The position numbers were made by a program, and so were the translations under genes. The notes beneath the pieces are model-generated. The model was given only the letters and a program-made list of their open reading frames with translations. It did no database searches and was not told the DNA's origin. From positions 24,546-88,545 of the forward strand of contig CAZDEO010000010.1 of NCBI GenBank assembly GCA_964504445.1: DNA of 64,000 bases, given 5' to 3'. This DNA comes from JACSRF01 sp964504445 (GTDB taxonomy: Bacteria; Chloroflexota; Anaerolineae; Promineifilales; Promineifilaceae). Below are positions 34,614-43,092 of this stretch, one piece after another (positions within the stretch are counted from its first letter, which is position 1; each line of letters opens with the position of its first letter).

Positions 34614-34643
34614 AGCCCTTGTCTCGACAAGGGCTTTTTCTTT
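34614..34643 (+). terminator. Intrinsic terminator
   Basis: Perfect 9-bp stem AGCCCTTGT/ACAAGGGCT with CTCG tetraloop and a downstream TTTTCTTTT tract. It ends the transcript of the 90-residue protein gene. Confidence 0.85.
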
Positions 34644-35101
34644 TGCGGCCCTTGCGCCCCTTATCTTTTTCCACATTGTTTTCCTCTTTTTGTTATTAAT
34701 GGTAGTAGTTTGTAGTAGGCTTGTGTATATGTTGAAACCCTGAGGTACGCCCCCTACATGTGCGGGGGGCAGCGCTTAGTCTGGCGTCATATACGGCCGT
34801 TTCCCACCCACCCCCTGCCCCAAATCTGGGGATAGTTTTAGGCCATGCGGCAAAGCCTTTTTGCCCCCGGTTGCTGGCTTCCCGCAGATATGGAACGTCG
34901 TACCGTAGGGACCCTATATATAGATTCAGGAGACAAGCCCGCCGGCGGGAGTGCAGGAAAACTTTCCACAAATCGGACCAGTTATCCACAGGTTTCGTCA
35001 ACTTATCCACAGGTTTTACATCAGAAGGGTTCTTTTCACCACGGTCGGAGTCTTTTTTTGTCCCAAAGAATGTGTGCTTGACTAGGGTTCTTCCAGCGAT
35101 C
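34644..35101. other. Gene-free stretch with DnaA-box cluster, possible replication origin
   Basis: About 450 bp without a credible gene. Two perfect DnaA boxes TTATCCACA start at 34982 and 35003 (21 bp apart, same strand). A one-mismatch box TTTTCCACA lies at 34667 and a weaker TTTCCACA at 34963. AT-rich patches (TTTTTGTTATTAATGG near 34690, CTATATATAG near 34915) could melt. CCCGCCGGCGGG at about 34938 is a perfect palindrome. dnaA or dnaN is not in view, so an oriC call is tentative; a DnaA-regulated control region is the alternative. Confidence 0.4.
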
Positions 35102-35131
35102 TTGACAATCCTCTCCGTAATTGTCTAGAAT
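35102..35131 (+). promoter_or_regulatory. Promoter of spoVS
   Basis: A perfect TTGACA and TAGAAT separated by 18 bp lie about 70 nt before the spoVS start. Confidence 0.65.
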
Positions 35132-35200
35132 TTACAGCATCTTACGCCATGCGTCTTGATGCGTAAAAAAGAGACCATAGGAGCGACTTGGAGGCCAAGC

Positions 35201-35461
35201 ATGAACGTAATCAAAGTATCTGCTCGTTCGCGAACAGCAGCCGTTGCCGGGGCTATCGCCGGTGTTATACGTGAAGCGCAACGAGCTGAAGTGCAGGCGA
35301 TTGGGGCCGGAGCTGTCAATCAGGCGATTAAAGCCATCGTCATTGCGAAGGGTTATCTGGAAGAAGAAGGCGTGCATGTCATTTGTGACCCCTCTTTCGT
35401 GGAAGTTGAAATCGATACGCAGGAAAGAACGGCCGTGCGCATTGTAGTTGAGCCTAGATAA
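35201..35461 (+). CDS. spoVS: Stage V sporulation protein S homologue
   Basis: Small Alba-like protein of 86 residues, nearly invariant in family pattern: VIKVSARSRTAAVAGAIAG, VQAIGAGAVNQAIKAIVIA and the closing strand VEIDTQERTAVRIVVEPR. SpoVS affects septation and sporulation in Bacillus, yet the family is widespread in non-sporulating Chloroflexota and Deinococcus relatives, so no sporulation is implied. The ATG has GGAGG 6 nt upstream; a longer in-frame start at 35156 lacks a ribosome site. It has its own promoter and a terminator. Confidence 0.95.
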   Translation: MNVIKVSARSRTAAVAGAIAGVIREAQRAEVQAIGAGAVNQAIKAIVIAKGYLEEEGVHVICDPSFVEVEIDTQERTAVRIVVEPR

Positions 35462-35485
35462 ATTAAAAAACCGCAAGTTTAGAAA

Positions 35486-35513
35486 GGGCACGACAAAATC
35501 GTGCTCTTTTTTT
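35486..35513 (+). terminator. Intrinsic terminator after spoVS
   Basis: Stem GGGCACGA/TCGTGCTC (one G-T pair), loop CAAAA, followed by seven T. It starts 24 nt after the stop codon. Confidence 0.85.
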
Positions 35514-35564
35514 GTCAAGAAAGAGCTTCTTTCCCCTTTTTCAGGCCAGTTGGAGGTGTGTTTG

Positions 35565-36284
35565 ATGTTGCGCCCTAAAGACTTCTTTGATTTGGGTAAC
35601 CCCACCGTTGCAGAATTTTTCACCGGACACACCCATGTTTGGGAAATCCTTGCCCACATAGATCACCATATCCAGCGGTTGGTTGGGGCAAATCAAACAA
35701 TTCTGGGCGATGTCTTACCGGGCGCCTATGTGAGTGACCGCCCGGTATACATTGCTGCCGGAGCGCGCATTGAGCCCGGTGCTTACGTGCAAGGCCCCGC
35801 ATATATTGGCCCTGGAGCTGTTGTGCGGCATGGCGCATATGTGCGCGAGAACGTCATCATGCTTTCTGGTAGCACCTTAGGGCACGCCAGTGAGGCGAAG
35901 AACAGCCTCTTTTTGCCCCACGCGGCAGCACCCCATTTCAACTATGTTGGGGACAGCGTGCTGGGCCAGCACGTCAACCTGGGCGCGGGCACCAAATTGA
36001 GCAATTTGGGCATCCTCAGCGAAAAAGATCCCCTCACCGGAAAACGGCCGTCCATCAAACTCATGATTGATGGACAAGAGTACGATACCGGACTGGCCAA
36101 ACTAGGGGCCATTTTGGGCGACTATGCTCAAACCGGCTGCAATGCGGTGCTGAATCCTGGCTGCATAGTTGGCCCCCACACCCTCATTTATGCCAACGTT
36201 AGCCTGCGCAAAGGGTATCATCCCGGCCACAGCATCATCAAACTGCGGCAAACTGTGCGGCGCATAGACAAAATTAACCGCTGA
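35565..36284 (+). CDS. Left-handed beta-helix (GlmU C-terminal-like) protein
   Basis: Protein of 239 residues resembling the acyltransferase half of GlmU. From about residue 45 it shows hexapeptide turns (ILGDVLPGAYVSDRPVYIAA, ARIEPGAYVQGPAYIGPGAV), then GSTLGHASEAKNSLFLPHAAAPHFNYVGDSVLGQHVNLGAGTKL with the His and Asn found near the GlmU acetyl site. The uridylyltransferase half is missing, so it may acetylate or bind a nucleotide sugar, or be a partner of a separate nucleotidyltransferase. The ATG at 35565 is fixed by GGAGGTG 6 nt upstream. Confidence 0.82.
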   Translation: MLRPKDFFDLGNPTVAEFFTGHTHVWEILAHIDHHIQRLVGANQTILGDVLPGAYVSDRPVYIAAGARIEPGAYVQGPAYIGPGAVVRHGAYVRENVIMLSGSTLGHASEAKNSLFLPHAAAPHFNYVGDSVLGQHVNLGAGTKLSNLGILSEKDPLTGKRPSIKLMIDGQEYDTGLAKLGAILGDYAQTGCNAVLNPGCIVGPHTLIYANVSLRKGYHPGHSIIKLRQTVRRIDKINR

Positions 36285-37436
36285 TTACCGCGCCCCTTTC
36301 CGCCCAATCTCCCGCAGGTAAGTAGAGGAAATATCTTCCCGAAATAGCGTATCGGGGATGGCCTGGAACAATCCCGCAAAGGCGGCGGGAATGGGCAAAG
36401 CGTGCAAGTTTTGAAAATGGCCGTCCGCTGCCACCCGCCCCGCCACCAAAAAGCGACAGCCCAACCCCGCTATTTCGCCCAGCGCCGCCAGCATTTGTGC
36501 CTCACTGTTCTGGTAGTAACGGGGCTGGAGCAGGCGCACGGCCGTATCATACCCCAGCACAAAGGTCACCCCCGGAAACAGCCGCGCCTTGGCCAAAAAT
36601 GTAGGCGCTTGGGAAGCATACACCGGGTACCGCCCCGCAAATTGCGCCAGCCGCGCCAGCAACTCCTCTTGTGTCAAAGAGGGCTTGTCCACATTGGCTG
36701 CCGAAACTTCAAAAGCTACCGGTTGCCCTAAAACCTGGCTGGCGGCCCGGGCCATGCCCAAATGTCCCTCATGCAGTGGATTAAAAGCACCCGAAAGCAG
36801 CACTTGCGGGCGCACATCTTTCAAACGCAGCAGCCCATGGGCGTGAATGCCGAAAAAAGGTATGTGTTCGCTGGTCAATTGTGCAGCTGCTGTGGCAAAA
36901 TCTTGCGTATCTGTTTCCAATAAATCGCCATCCAACGGCAAGTCTAACCGGTGCGGCAGCCCACAGGCGGTAGCCAGCGTGTGCAGCATCAGTTCACTCA
37001 CCAACGCCTCCTCCCCCTGTCGGTCTCGCACCCCTTTTTGCAACTGCAGGCCATACCAAGTTTGCCGTTCTGGCGTCCAAACCGCAACGTGCGCCCGATG
37101 TTCCCCCCGCTTAGGTCGGTCAGTGATGATGGTGGCTGTACAGGCTAATCCCACCACCGGCCCGGCATCTTCCCGCAGCCAACGTGCCCGCGTTAAGGCC
37201 CTTCCCGCCAGCAGCCGGGCGGTCTTGGGGGCCACGTACTGCTGCGGCGGCTCATCCAAAAATTCGTCGAAAGCGGCGGCGCTATAAGGAATGAGGGCTT
37301 CTAGCAGCGTGCGGGAAGCACCCGCAACGCCCAGTAAATCGGAGAGCATTTGTGTGCCTGCCCCAGCCGTAACGACCATGAGTTGTGTCGGGCAGTCGTG
37401 AATCGCCTGAATTAATTGCCGGGTTTTATCGTTCAT
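36285..37436 (-). CDS. CinA C-terminal-like domain fused to NadD-like nucleotidyltransferase
   Basis: Two-domain protein of 383 residues. The first half (about 1-170) resembles the CinA C-terminal amidohydrolase domain (QLMVVTAGAGTQMLSDLLG, VAGASRTLLEALIPYS, VVGLACTATIITDRP). The second half starts with LLSGAFNPLHEGHLGMARAA near residue 215, the HxGH nucleotidyltransferase signature of NadD/CoaD-type enzymes. NMN deamidase and NaMN adenylyltransferase act in sequence in the NAD salvage route, so a bifunctional NAD salvage enzyme is inferred. TACAAT lies 8 nt before the ATG, suggesting a leaderless message. Its end abuts the beta-helix gene tail-to-tail. Confidence 0.82.
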   Translation of the reverse strand: MNDKTRQLIQAIHDCPTQLMVVTAGAGTQMLSDLLGVAGASRTLLEALIPYSAAAFDEFLDEPPQQYVAPKTARLLAGRALTRARWLREDAGPVVGLACTATIITDRPKRGEHRAHVAVWTPERQTWYGLQLQKGVRDRQGEEALVSELMLHTLATACGLPHRLDLPLDGDLLETDTQDFATAAAQLTSEHIPFFGIHAHGLLRLKDVRPQVLLSGAFNPLHEGHLGMARAASQVLGQPVAFEVSAANVDKPSLTQEELLARLAQFAGRYPVYASQAPTFLAKARLFPGVTFVLGYDTAVRLLQPRYYQNSEAQMLAALGEIAGLGCRFLVAGRVAADGHFQNLHALPIPAAFAGLFQAIPDTLFREDISSTYLREIGRKGAR

Positions 37437-37471
37437 CGCCGGGAATTGTACCAGAGAAGGAGCTAAAGGAT

Positions 37472-37520
37472 AGAGCAAGCACCAGTGGTCGCTAAAAGCG
37501 CTAGCTCTAGCGCTTGCTCT
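37472..37520. repeat. Nested inverted repeat between divergent genes
   Basis: Outer arms AGAGCAAGC (37472-37480) and GCTTGCTCT (37512-37520) enclose an inner perfect palindrome AGCGCTAG-CT-CTAGCGCT at 37497-37514. It sits in the 100-bp spacer between the divergent CinA-like and GT39 genes, a typical place for an operator. Confidence 0.55.
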
Positions 37521-37536
37521 GGCTTAGAATAGGCAC

Positions 37537-39714
37537 ATGCCTGTGGAAATTTTGTGTTTGTGGTTGGTGGCGTTGCCCATATTCGGTATGCTGCTATACG
37601 TGCGGCACAGGCTGTCTGTCAGCCGCCGTACAGCAGAGCCGTTTCGGCTGACTGACCCCAATTCGCGCCTGGGGCAGTGGGCGACGGCCGTTTTCCGCAC
37701 CATACAAGCGCGGCTGCGCCCACATTTCTCCACCACGGATAAGGCCAATCCGCCCCCCCCGGAGCCGCCATCCGTGAATGCGGAGGCATTGCGCTGGCCG
37801 GTGGGCATTTTGCTGGGTAGCGGCGTGTTGCTCTTCATGCTGGGGCAGGCGGCCTACCGGCAGGTGCCCTGGCCGGGGCGCGGCAGCGTGTTGGCTTTGA
37901 TGGCGGTTGGCGCTGGCCTGTTTTTGCTTTCCGGCTTCCTGGCGCGGGGGCGGTTTGTGACACAGCGGTGGGCACAACCGTTCCCCGCCATCGCGCAGTT
38001 CTGCCAGATTACCCCTTTGCAAGTGCTGCTGCTCGTTCTGGCCCTCCTCTTTGCCTGGTTAGCCAGCTTAACCGCCGGGGTAGGGTCGGTAGCTTACCAC
38101 GTGACGGCCGCAGTAACGGCCTGGTGGGGGGGCATCATTCTGGCGGTGCTGGGTGGCCTGCGCTCCGGCGAGCGCTTCTGGTTTCGCCCGGACCGGCGGG
38201 ATGTGCTGCTTGTTGTTGCTCTTTTCCTGGGCGCGCTGTTGCTGCGCGGGCTGTGGCTGGAGCAATTTCCCCATACCCTGTCTGGCGATGAAGGATCGGC
38301 CGGATTGATGGCCCGCGATTTTCGCAACGGGGTGGCCAACAACCCCTTTACCTTTGGCTGGTTCTCTTTTCCCTCCCTCTATTTTGCCGTGCAGAGCAGC
38401 GGCATCTGGCTGTTGGGCAGCACCACGGCGGCGCTGCGGCTGACCTCTGCCCTAGCTGGGGCACTGACGGTGGTGGCGGTGTATGGACTGGCGCGGGTTA
38501 TGTTTGACCGCACCACGGCCGTTGCTGCGGCGGCCTATCTGGCAGTTGCCCACTATCACATTCATCTGAGCCGTATTGGGCTAAACAACATCTGGGATGG
38601 CTTATTTGCGGCGGCCGCCATTGGCTGGCTGTGGCATGGCTGGCAGTATAATCGGCGCAGCAGTTTTCTTTTGGCCGGGCTGGCGGTGGGCCTGGCCCAA
38701 TATTTCTACGTCAGCGTGCGCCTGCTGCCGTTGCTATTTTTAGCTTGGGGGGGGCTGGCGTGGCTGGTAGACAAAACCCAGTTCCGCCAGCGGTTACCTG
38801 ATCTGCTGCTTTCGGTTTATGTCGCGCTGGTGACCTTTTTGCCTTTGGGCATTCTCTTTGCCCGCTCTCCAGATAATTTCAACGCGCCACTGCAACGGGT
38901 GTCGATTTTTAATGGCTGGCTGGAACAAGAAATGATGATTCGCGGAGAAACGGCCGTGGGCATCATTCTTGACCAAATGACCCGCTCTGCTTTAGGGTTT
39001 ACCCACGAACCGCTGCGGCTGCTTTATGACCCTGGCGTTCCTTTGCTCCTGCCCGGGGCGGCAACGTTGTTTTTGTTAGGGTTGTTATGGGCGCTGCTGC
39101 ACCTGGATTTGCGCTATATGCTGCTGTTGCTGCCCTTGCTGGCAACTGTCATTACGGGCAGTTTGAGCCTTGATCCACCAGCTTCGCAGCGCTACGTCAT
39201 GGCGATGCCGTTGGTGGCGGTGTTGGTGGCGGTGCCCGTGGGGCAGGCTGGCGGCTGGCTGCGCCATTTGTGGCCGGGGAAATGGGTGACGGCCGTTGCG
39301 GTGACAGCCATGCTGCTGGCGCTGGCGGTGATAGACGTACACTATTATTTCTTTGATGTATACGACCATTACGTTTTGGGGGGGTGGAACACCGAAACGG
39401 CCACGGAAATAGCCCATTACTTGCGGGATCATCCGGTGCAGGGGCAAGACGTTTACTTTTTGGGCGCACCACGCATGGGTTATTACAGCCTATCTACCAT
39501 TCCGTACCTGGCCCCGAACATGCACGGCATTGACGTGGTAGATCCGTTGTCCGGCAACCCATCTTGGGTGCTGCGTGGCCCGACGTTGTTCGTTTTTTTG
39601 CCAGAGCGTGAAGGAGAGCTGGCTTTTGTGCAGTCGGCCTATCCAAATGGGCAGATTTACAGCCACCATCAGCCAGACGGGCAGCGCGTCTTTACGGTGT
39701 ACGCCATACCCTGA
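37537..39714 (+). CDS. GT39/ArnT-like membrane glycosyltransferase
   Basis: Integral membrane protein of 725 residues with about a dozen spans. A loop after the fifth or sixth span has LSGDEGSAGLMARDF, the Asp-Glu signature at the first extracytoplasmic loop of GT-C (PMT/ArnT) enzymes, followed by SFPSLYFAVQSSGIWLLG. These enzymes use a polyprenyl-linked sugar to glycosylate proteins or lipids outside the membrane. A soluble C-terminal segment (about 600-725) resembles the periplasmic part of the family. TAGAAT ends 6 nt before the ATG with no ribosome site, suggesting a leaderless start. Confidence 0.88.
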   Translation: MPVEILCLWLVALPIFGMLLYVRHRLSVSRRTAEPFRLTDPNSRLGQWATAVFRTIQARLRPHFSTTDKANPPPPEPPSVNAEALRWPVGILLGSGVLLFMLGQAAYRQVPWPGRGSVLALMAVGAGLFLLSGFLARGRFVTQRWAQPFPAIAQFCQITPLQVLLLVLALLFAWLASLTAGVGSVAYHVTAAVTAWWGGIILAVLGGLRSGERFWFRPDRRDVLLVVALFLGALLLRGLWLEQFPHTLSGDEGSAGLMARDFRNGVANNPFTFGWFSFPSLYFAVQSSGIWLLGSTTAALRLTSALAGALTVVAVYGLARVMFDRTTAVAAAAYLAVAHYHIHLSRIGLNNIWDGLFAAAAIGWLWHGWQYNRRSSFLLAGLAVGLAQYFYVSVRLLPLLFLAWGGLAWLVDKTQFRQRLPDLLLSVYVALVTFLPLGILFARSPDNFNAPLQRVSIFNGWLEQEMMIRGETAVGIILDQMTRSALGFTHEPLRLLYDPGVPLLLPGAATLFLLGLLWALLHLDLRYMLLLLPLLATVITGSLSLDPPASQRYVMAMPLVAVLVAVPVGQAGGWLRHLWPGKWVTAVAVTAMLLALAVIDVHYYFFDVYDHYVLGGWNTETATEIAHYLRDHPVQGQDVYFLGAPRMGYYSLSTIPYLAPNMHGIDVVDPLSGNPSWVLRGPTLFVFLPEREGELAFVQSAYPNGQIYSHHQPDGQRVFTVYAIP

Positions 39715-39720
39715 TTGTTT

Positions 39721-41310
39721 TTATAAGATGGTGGCCAGCGTAGGGGGATTTGTGGGAGAACGGCCGTCTAGCCACGCCGCGGCCCCAATTTCTAGGAGAA
39801 TTGCTGCGCCTTCGGTCCACAATTCATCCCGTTGCCGCCCTGCGGCCAGCACCGCCAGTCGCAGCAAGCAGCGCCCTTCATCCAGCCTCCGGCGGTAACG
39901 ACGCGCCAGAGCGAGGGCCTGAGTTAGCAACTCCGCCGCTTCGTCTGCGGGCGCGAGCATGGCGCGGCAGCGTAAAAGCATGCCATCTAGCACGGGGGCG
40001 TTGATTTGGGGGGCCATCGTCAGCGCTTGCTGTACGGCCGTTGCCGCTTCTTCCCATCGCCCCAACCCATAAAAGCCGCAGCTTAAATGGCCGTAGGTTT
40101 CCGCAAGTTGCTGTTGCAAGCCTAGCTCCTGTAATTGCCGTAGGGATTCTTCTAAATCAGGCAGCGCGGCGGCATACTCCCCCAAATAGAGCAACGCTAG
40201 CGCGCGATTGCCCAACGCGCGGTTAATCTCCGCGGCGTCGTCTGCTTCCAGGGCTAATTGGTAGTGGCGTTCCGTGTAGTGTAAAGCCTGGTCTAGTTTG
40301 CCCCGGGAAAGAGAAATAGCGCAGAGATTGCCTATTTCATTCATCATCCGCCAGCGGGCATTAAACGCTTCCGCTAAGACCAGGCTTTGGCGAATGGCTG
40401 TTTCCGCTTCATCTAGCCGAGCCATGCTCCAGTAAACGATGCCCAGGTTGCCGCGAGTGGTGGCGGCTTCATAGGTGTCGCCAATCTTGGTGTACAAGGC
40501 GATGGCCTGTTCCAGGGCGGTCACGGCCGCTTCGTACTGGTCTGACGCCCACAGCATGGTAGCCTGGTCGGTGTAGAGGGTTGCCAGTAGACGACGGTCG
40601 GTTTGGGGTATCTTGGTCAATGCCGTGATCAGGGTTTGGGCCTTTTTGGCGGCAGCCGCTGCCTGGCCGTCGTAACGCATGAAAACCATTTGCCGTAGCA
40701 GCAGATGCCCCGTTGCTTCCAGCCGTTCTGCTTCCTGGGTGGCAAAAGGCGTGGCGTCCAATTGCTCCTGGCATTGGGCCAGCAGGCGGCGGGCTTCATC
40801 GTTTTGGCCCAAGCGATTTAGGGCCAAAATTGCCCGGCTGGTGGCTGCCCCCCAGGGCACAAGGGCCTGATTCTCCCAGGCGAGGGATTGGGCGGACTGG
40901 CTGGTGGCAACGGCCGTTTCCAGGCGCCCGGTTCTGTACTGAATTTCGGCCAGATAGACCAACATTTCCGCCTGTTTAGCCCCGCGCCGAAAGGTTGACA
41001 GAATGGGCAACGATTGCGCCAATTCTTCTTCCCAGGCATCCCATTTGCCCCAGCGCAGGGGCCAGGGGTGCAGCGCCGTAAGCAGATCAATGTAGAGAGC
41101 GTGCAAGCCAGGGCGTGCCCGCGCACGGCGGAGCAAAATGAGAAAGCTTTCAAAATGGGTGGTGAGCCGATGCGGCTCTTGGGCCGCGCGAATGTAGGCG
41201 ATGGCTTGCGCTACTTGCTGCCGCAGTTGTTGTTCGTAGAAGGTGGTCCAATGTTGGCGCTCTGTGCCCCAGTTAGAAACGGCCGTACTCCCAAGCAAGA
41301 TAACCCCCAT
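39721..41310 (-). CDS. TPR repeat protein, partner of a STAND ATPase
   Basis: Helical-repeat protein of 529 residues. At least eight TPR-like units are visible between about 90 and 500, for example YEAAVTALEQAIALYTKIGD, DEAETAIRQSLVLAEAFNA, DQALHYTERHYQLALEADDA and AALPDLEESLRQLQELGL. No enzymatic motif or signal peptide is present. It begins 14 nt after the stop of the ATPase gene and in another frame; in related regulators the ATPase and the TPR sensor are one chain. The split is probably real because both ORFs have clean ends, but a sequencing frameshift cannot be fully excluded. Confidence 0.85.
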   Translation of the reverse strand: MGVILLGSTAVSNWGTERQHWTTFYEQQLRQQVAQAIAYIRAAQEPHRLTTHFESFLILLRRARARPGLHALYIDLLTALHPWPLRWGKWDAWEEELAQSLPILSTFRRGAKQAEMLVYLAEIQYRTGRLETAVATSQSAQSLAWENQALVPWGAATSRAILALNRLGQNDEARRLLAQCQEQLDATPFATQEAERLEATGHLLLRQMVFMRYDGQAAAAAKKAQTLITALTKIPQTDRRLLATLYTDQATMLWASDQYEAAVTALEQAIALYTKIGDTYEAATTRGNLGIVYWSMARLDEAETAIRQSLVLAEAFNARWRMMNEIGNLCAISLSRGKLDQALHYTERHYQLALEADDAAEINRALGNRALALLYLGEYAAALPDLEESLRQLQELGLQQQLAETYGHLSCGFYGLGRWEEAATAVQQALTMAPQINAPVLDGMLLRCRAMLAPADEAAELLTQALALARRYRRRLDEGRCLLRLAVLAAGRQRDELWTEGAAILLEIGAAAWLDGRSPTNPPTLATIL

Positions 41311-41324
41311 ATAGTAAACCGGTC

Positions 41325-42833
41325 TCAGTTAGACCAGTTCAGCAAAATCTCTGTCTGCAAAAAGGTGGTTGTCAGCCGGTGCAGCCGGTAAACGGGCGCG
41401 GCGGGCGTCCCGGCTACTTCTAGCAAAGAATAGTTCGTCAACTGTTTTAAGGCAGGCTGAAACTCATCTTCTGGCAGTCCGCTCATCAGGCGCAGCCAGT
41501 CAACATCTTCGCCATCAGCAGAAATAGAGAGCAGTGAGAGCAACAGCGCTTTGGCTGGCGCATTTAAAAGCTGCCAGGTGCGGCGGTAAATATAGGTAAA
41601 CAAGCCCTCGCTAGACTGCCGGTTGGCCTGCTGCAAGCTGTTCAGTACATCCTGTAGCGGGAGATGGGCCAACTGCGCGGCCGTTAACTTCAGGGCTAGA
41701 GGCACGCCACCAATAATGTCGTGCAGTTGCGTCATGGTGGTTGGCGCCAGCTGGGTGGCACGCCCCAGGCGAGCCAACTCGCTTTCTATGAGCGCCTGGC
41801 TGTCAACCACAGATAGGGGGGGCACGGGCAATCGCTGAACGTAAGGATAGGCGCTAAGAGTATGCCGGCTGGTTAGCAAGAAGCGGGCGACATCTTGCAG
41901 GGTTGCCAGGACGGGCAAAAGCAGGGTCAGGTCAGCTACTGATTCCAAGTTGTCTATGATTATCAGGTGCTTAGTCGTCGCCAGAGAGGGCCGCAAGCGG
42001 TTTAATTTTTCATTTACGCTCAGGCCCGCCAGGTCTGCATGGCCTAATTGGTCGGCCAGACGGGTGACAATGTCGGCCAGAGATCGAGCAGGGTCGGCCA
42101 GGGGTTGCAAATCTCCTGTTTCCGTTAGCCATTCATGTCGCGCGCTGATCCAGGCGATGCCGGAAAAGTGGCCAGACTCGGCGAGTTCATCGGCAATAAC
42201 CCGGGCCAGTGCTGTTTTGCCAATGCCGCCCAGCCCTTCAATGCTGATGATGCGCGGGCCGTCTGGCTGCTTGAGAAGTTGATCTAGTTGCTGGATGAGA
42301 GGGGCGCTGCCGAATAGCTGGTTGTAATCAGGTGGGGGCAGGTAGCGGCGCAGGTGGTGGGCGCGGAAACGGCCGTGGGCGGCCATCTCTTCGCGGCGGA
42401 TCGCGTCTACCAGCATATCCAAACCGGTCTGTACGTGGCGGCTGAAGTGGCGGGGCACAACGACGGCAGCCTGGGCCAGATCATGGACGGAGATGCTAAT
42501 GGTGGCGCAGTAGCGATGGTAAAGGGCGCTCCACCCGTGCAGTTCGGGGTTTTTGTGGGAAAAATCGGCAGCCAGGGCGGTTAAGATTTCTTCTCTTGTT
42601 TGCGGCGCGGTGCTAGAAATGGTCTGGCCTACTACGGCACGGTACGTTTGCAGGCGGGCCTGAATGGTTTGTAGCAGCCAATCTCGTAGTTGAATTTGCA
42701 TTTCTGCCGGGGATTCCCCCCCCATCTCGCGCAAGAAGTCTAGCCCTAACAATTCTGCAGGGGCAGATTGGGCTTGCTGGCAGGCTGTGAGTGTTTGCTT
42801 GAGGAGGGCGGCTGTGATATTGCCGATTTCCAT
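41325..42833 (-). CDS. STAND/NB-ARC-type ATPase
   Basis: Signal-transduction ATPase of 502 residues. An N-terminal helical region of about 170 residues is followed by an NB-ARC-like module: Walker A GLGGIGKTALA (about 195-205), Walker B HLIIIDNLESV, the sensor RFLLTSRHTL, GVPLALKLTAAQL and a winged-helix with VYRLHRLTTTFLQ. There is no effector DNA-binding domain and no repeats; these may be supplied by the TPR protein 14 nt downstream. ATG at 42833 is chosen; an upstream TTG at 42860 would add nine residues. Such proteins often act in regulation or in phage defence; context does not decide. Confidence 0.85.
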   Translation of the reverse strand: MEIGNITAALLKQTLTACQQAQSAPAELLGLDFLREMGGESPAEMQIQLRDWLLQTIQARLQTYRAVVGQTISSTAPQTREEILTALAADFSHKNPELHGWSALYHRYCATISISVHDLAQAAVVVPRHFSRHVQTGLDMLVDAIRREEMAAHGRFRAHHLRRYLPPPDYNQLFGSAPLIQQLDQLLKQPDGPRIISIEGLGGIGKTALARVIADELAESGHFSGIAWISARHEWLTETGDLQPLADPARSLADIVTRLADQLGHADLAGLSVNEKLNRLRPSLATTKHLIIIDNLESVADLTLLLPVLATLQDVARFLLTSRHTLSAYPYVQRLPVPPLSVVDSQALIESELARLGRATQLAPTTMTQLHDIIGGVPLALKLTAAQLAHLPLQDVLNSLQQANRQSSEGLFTYIYRRTWQLLNAPAKALLLSLLSISADGEDVDWLRLMSGLPEDEFQPALKQLTNYSLLEVAGTPAAPVYRLHRLTTTFLQTEILLNWSN

Positions 42834-42920
42834 GACTTGCGTACTAAATGCCCCTTGCAAGATGTCTGTTTTTGGTCTCTTTAATGTCCGAAATACGAAG
42901 ACAACGCTCGTGTACTAAAG

Positions 42921-43022
42921 TATACTGTTCTCAAGCCTTTGGGGCAATTGGGAGAAAGAAAGTTCCAGGGCGCGCCCTTTGCAGAAGGCTGTTCGGATGT
43001 TTAATCCGAGCAGCCTTTTTTG
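42921..43022 (+). promoter_or_regulatory. Leader with strong terminator ahead of the beta-helix gene
   Basis: TATACT at 42921-42926 is a possible -10. About 60 nt further a long hairpin (AGGCTGTTCGGAT paired with ATCCGAGCAGCCT, one G-T pair) is followed by six T at 43016-43021. No plus-strand gene ends here, so the terminator either stops read-through or attenuates the secreted-protein gene that starts 70 nt later. A short untranslated RNA of about 85 nt would result. Confidence 0.5.
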
Positions 43023-43092
43023 TTACTAATTTTTTGACAAGCGGTTGATGTGGGAAACGGCCGTTTTGCCAAGATGAACTAAGGAGAGCTAA

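Noticed and set aside
41325..42833. STAND ATPase as a complete antiphage defence system
   Set aside because: No effector domain or other defence genes are seen; context is house-keeping and secretion.
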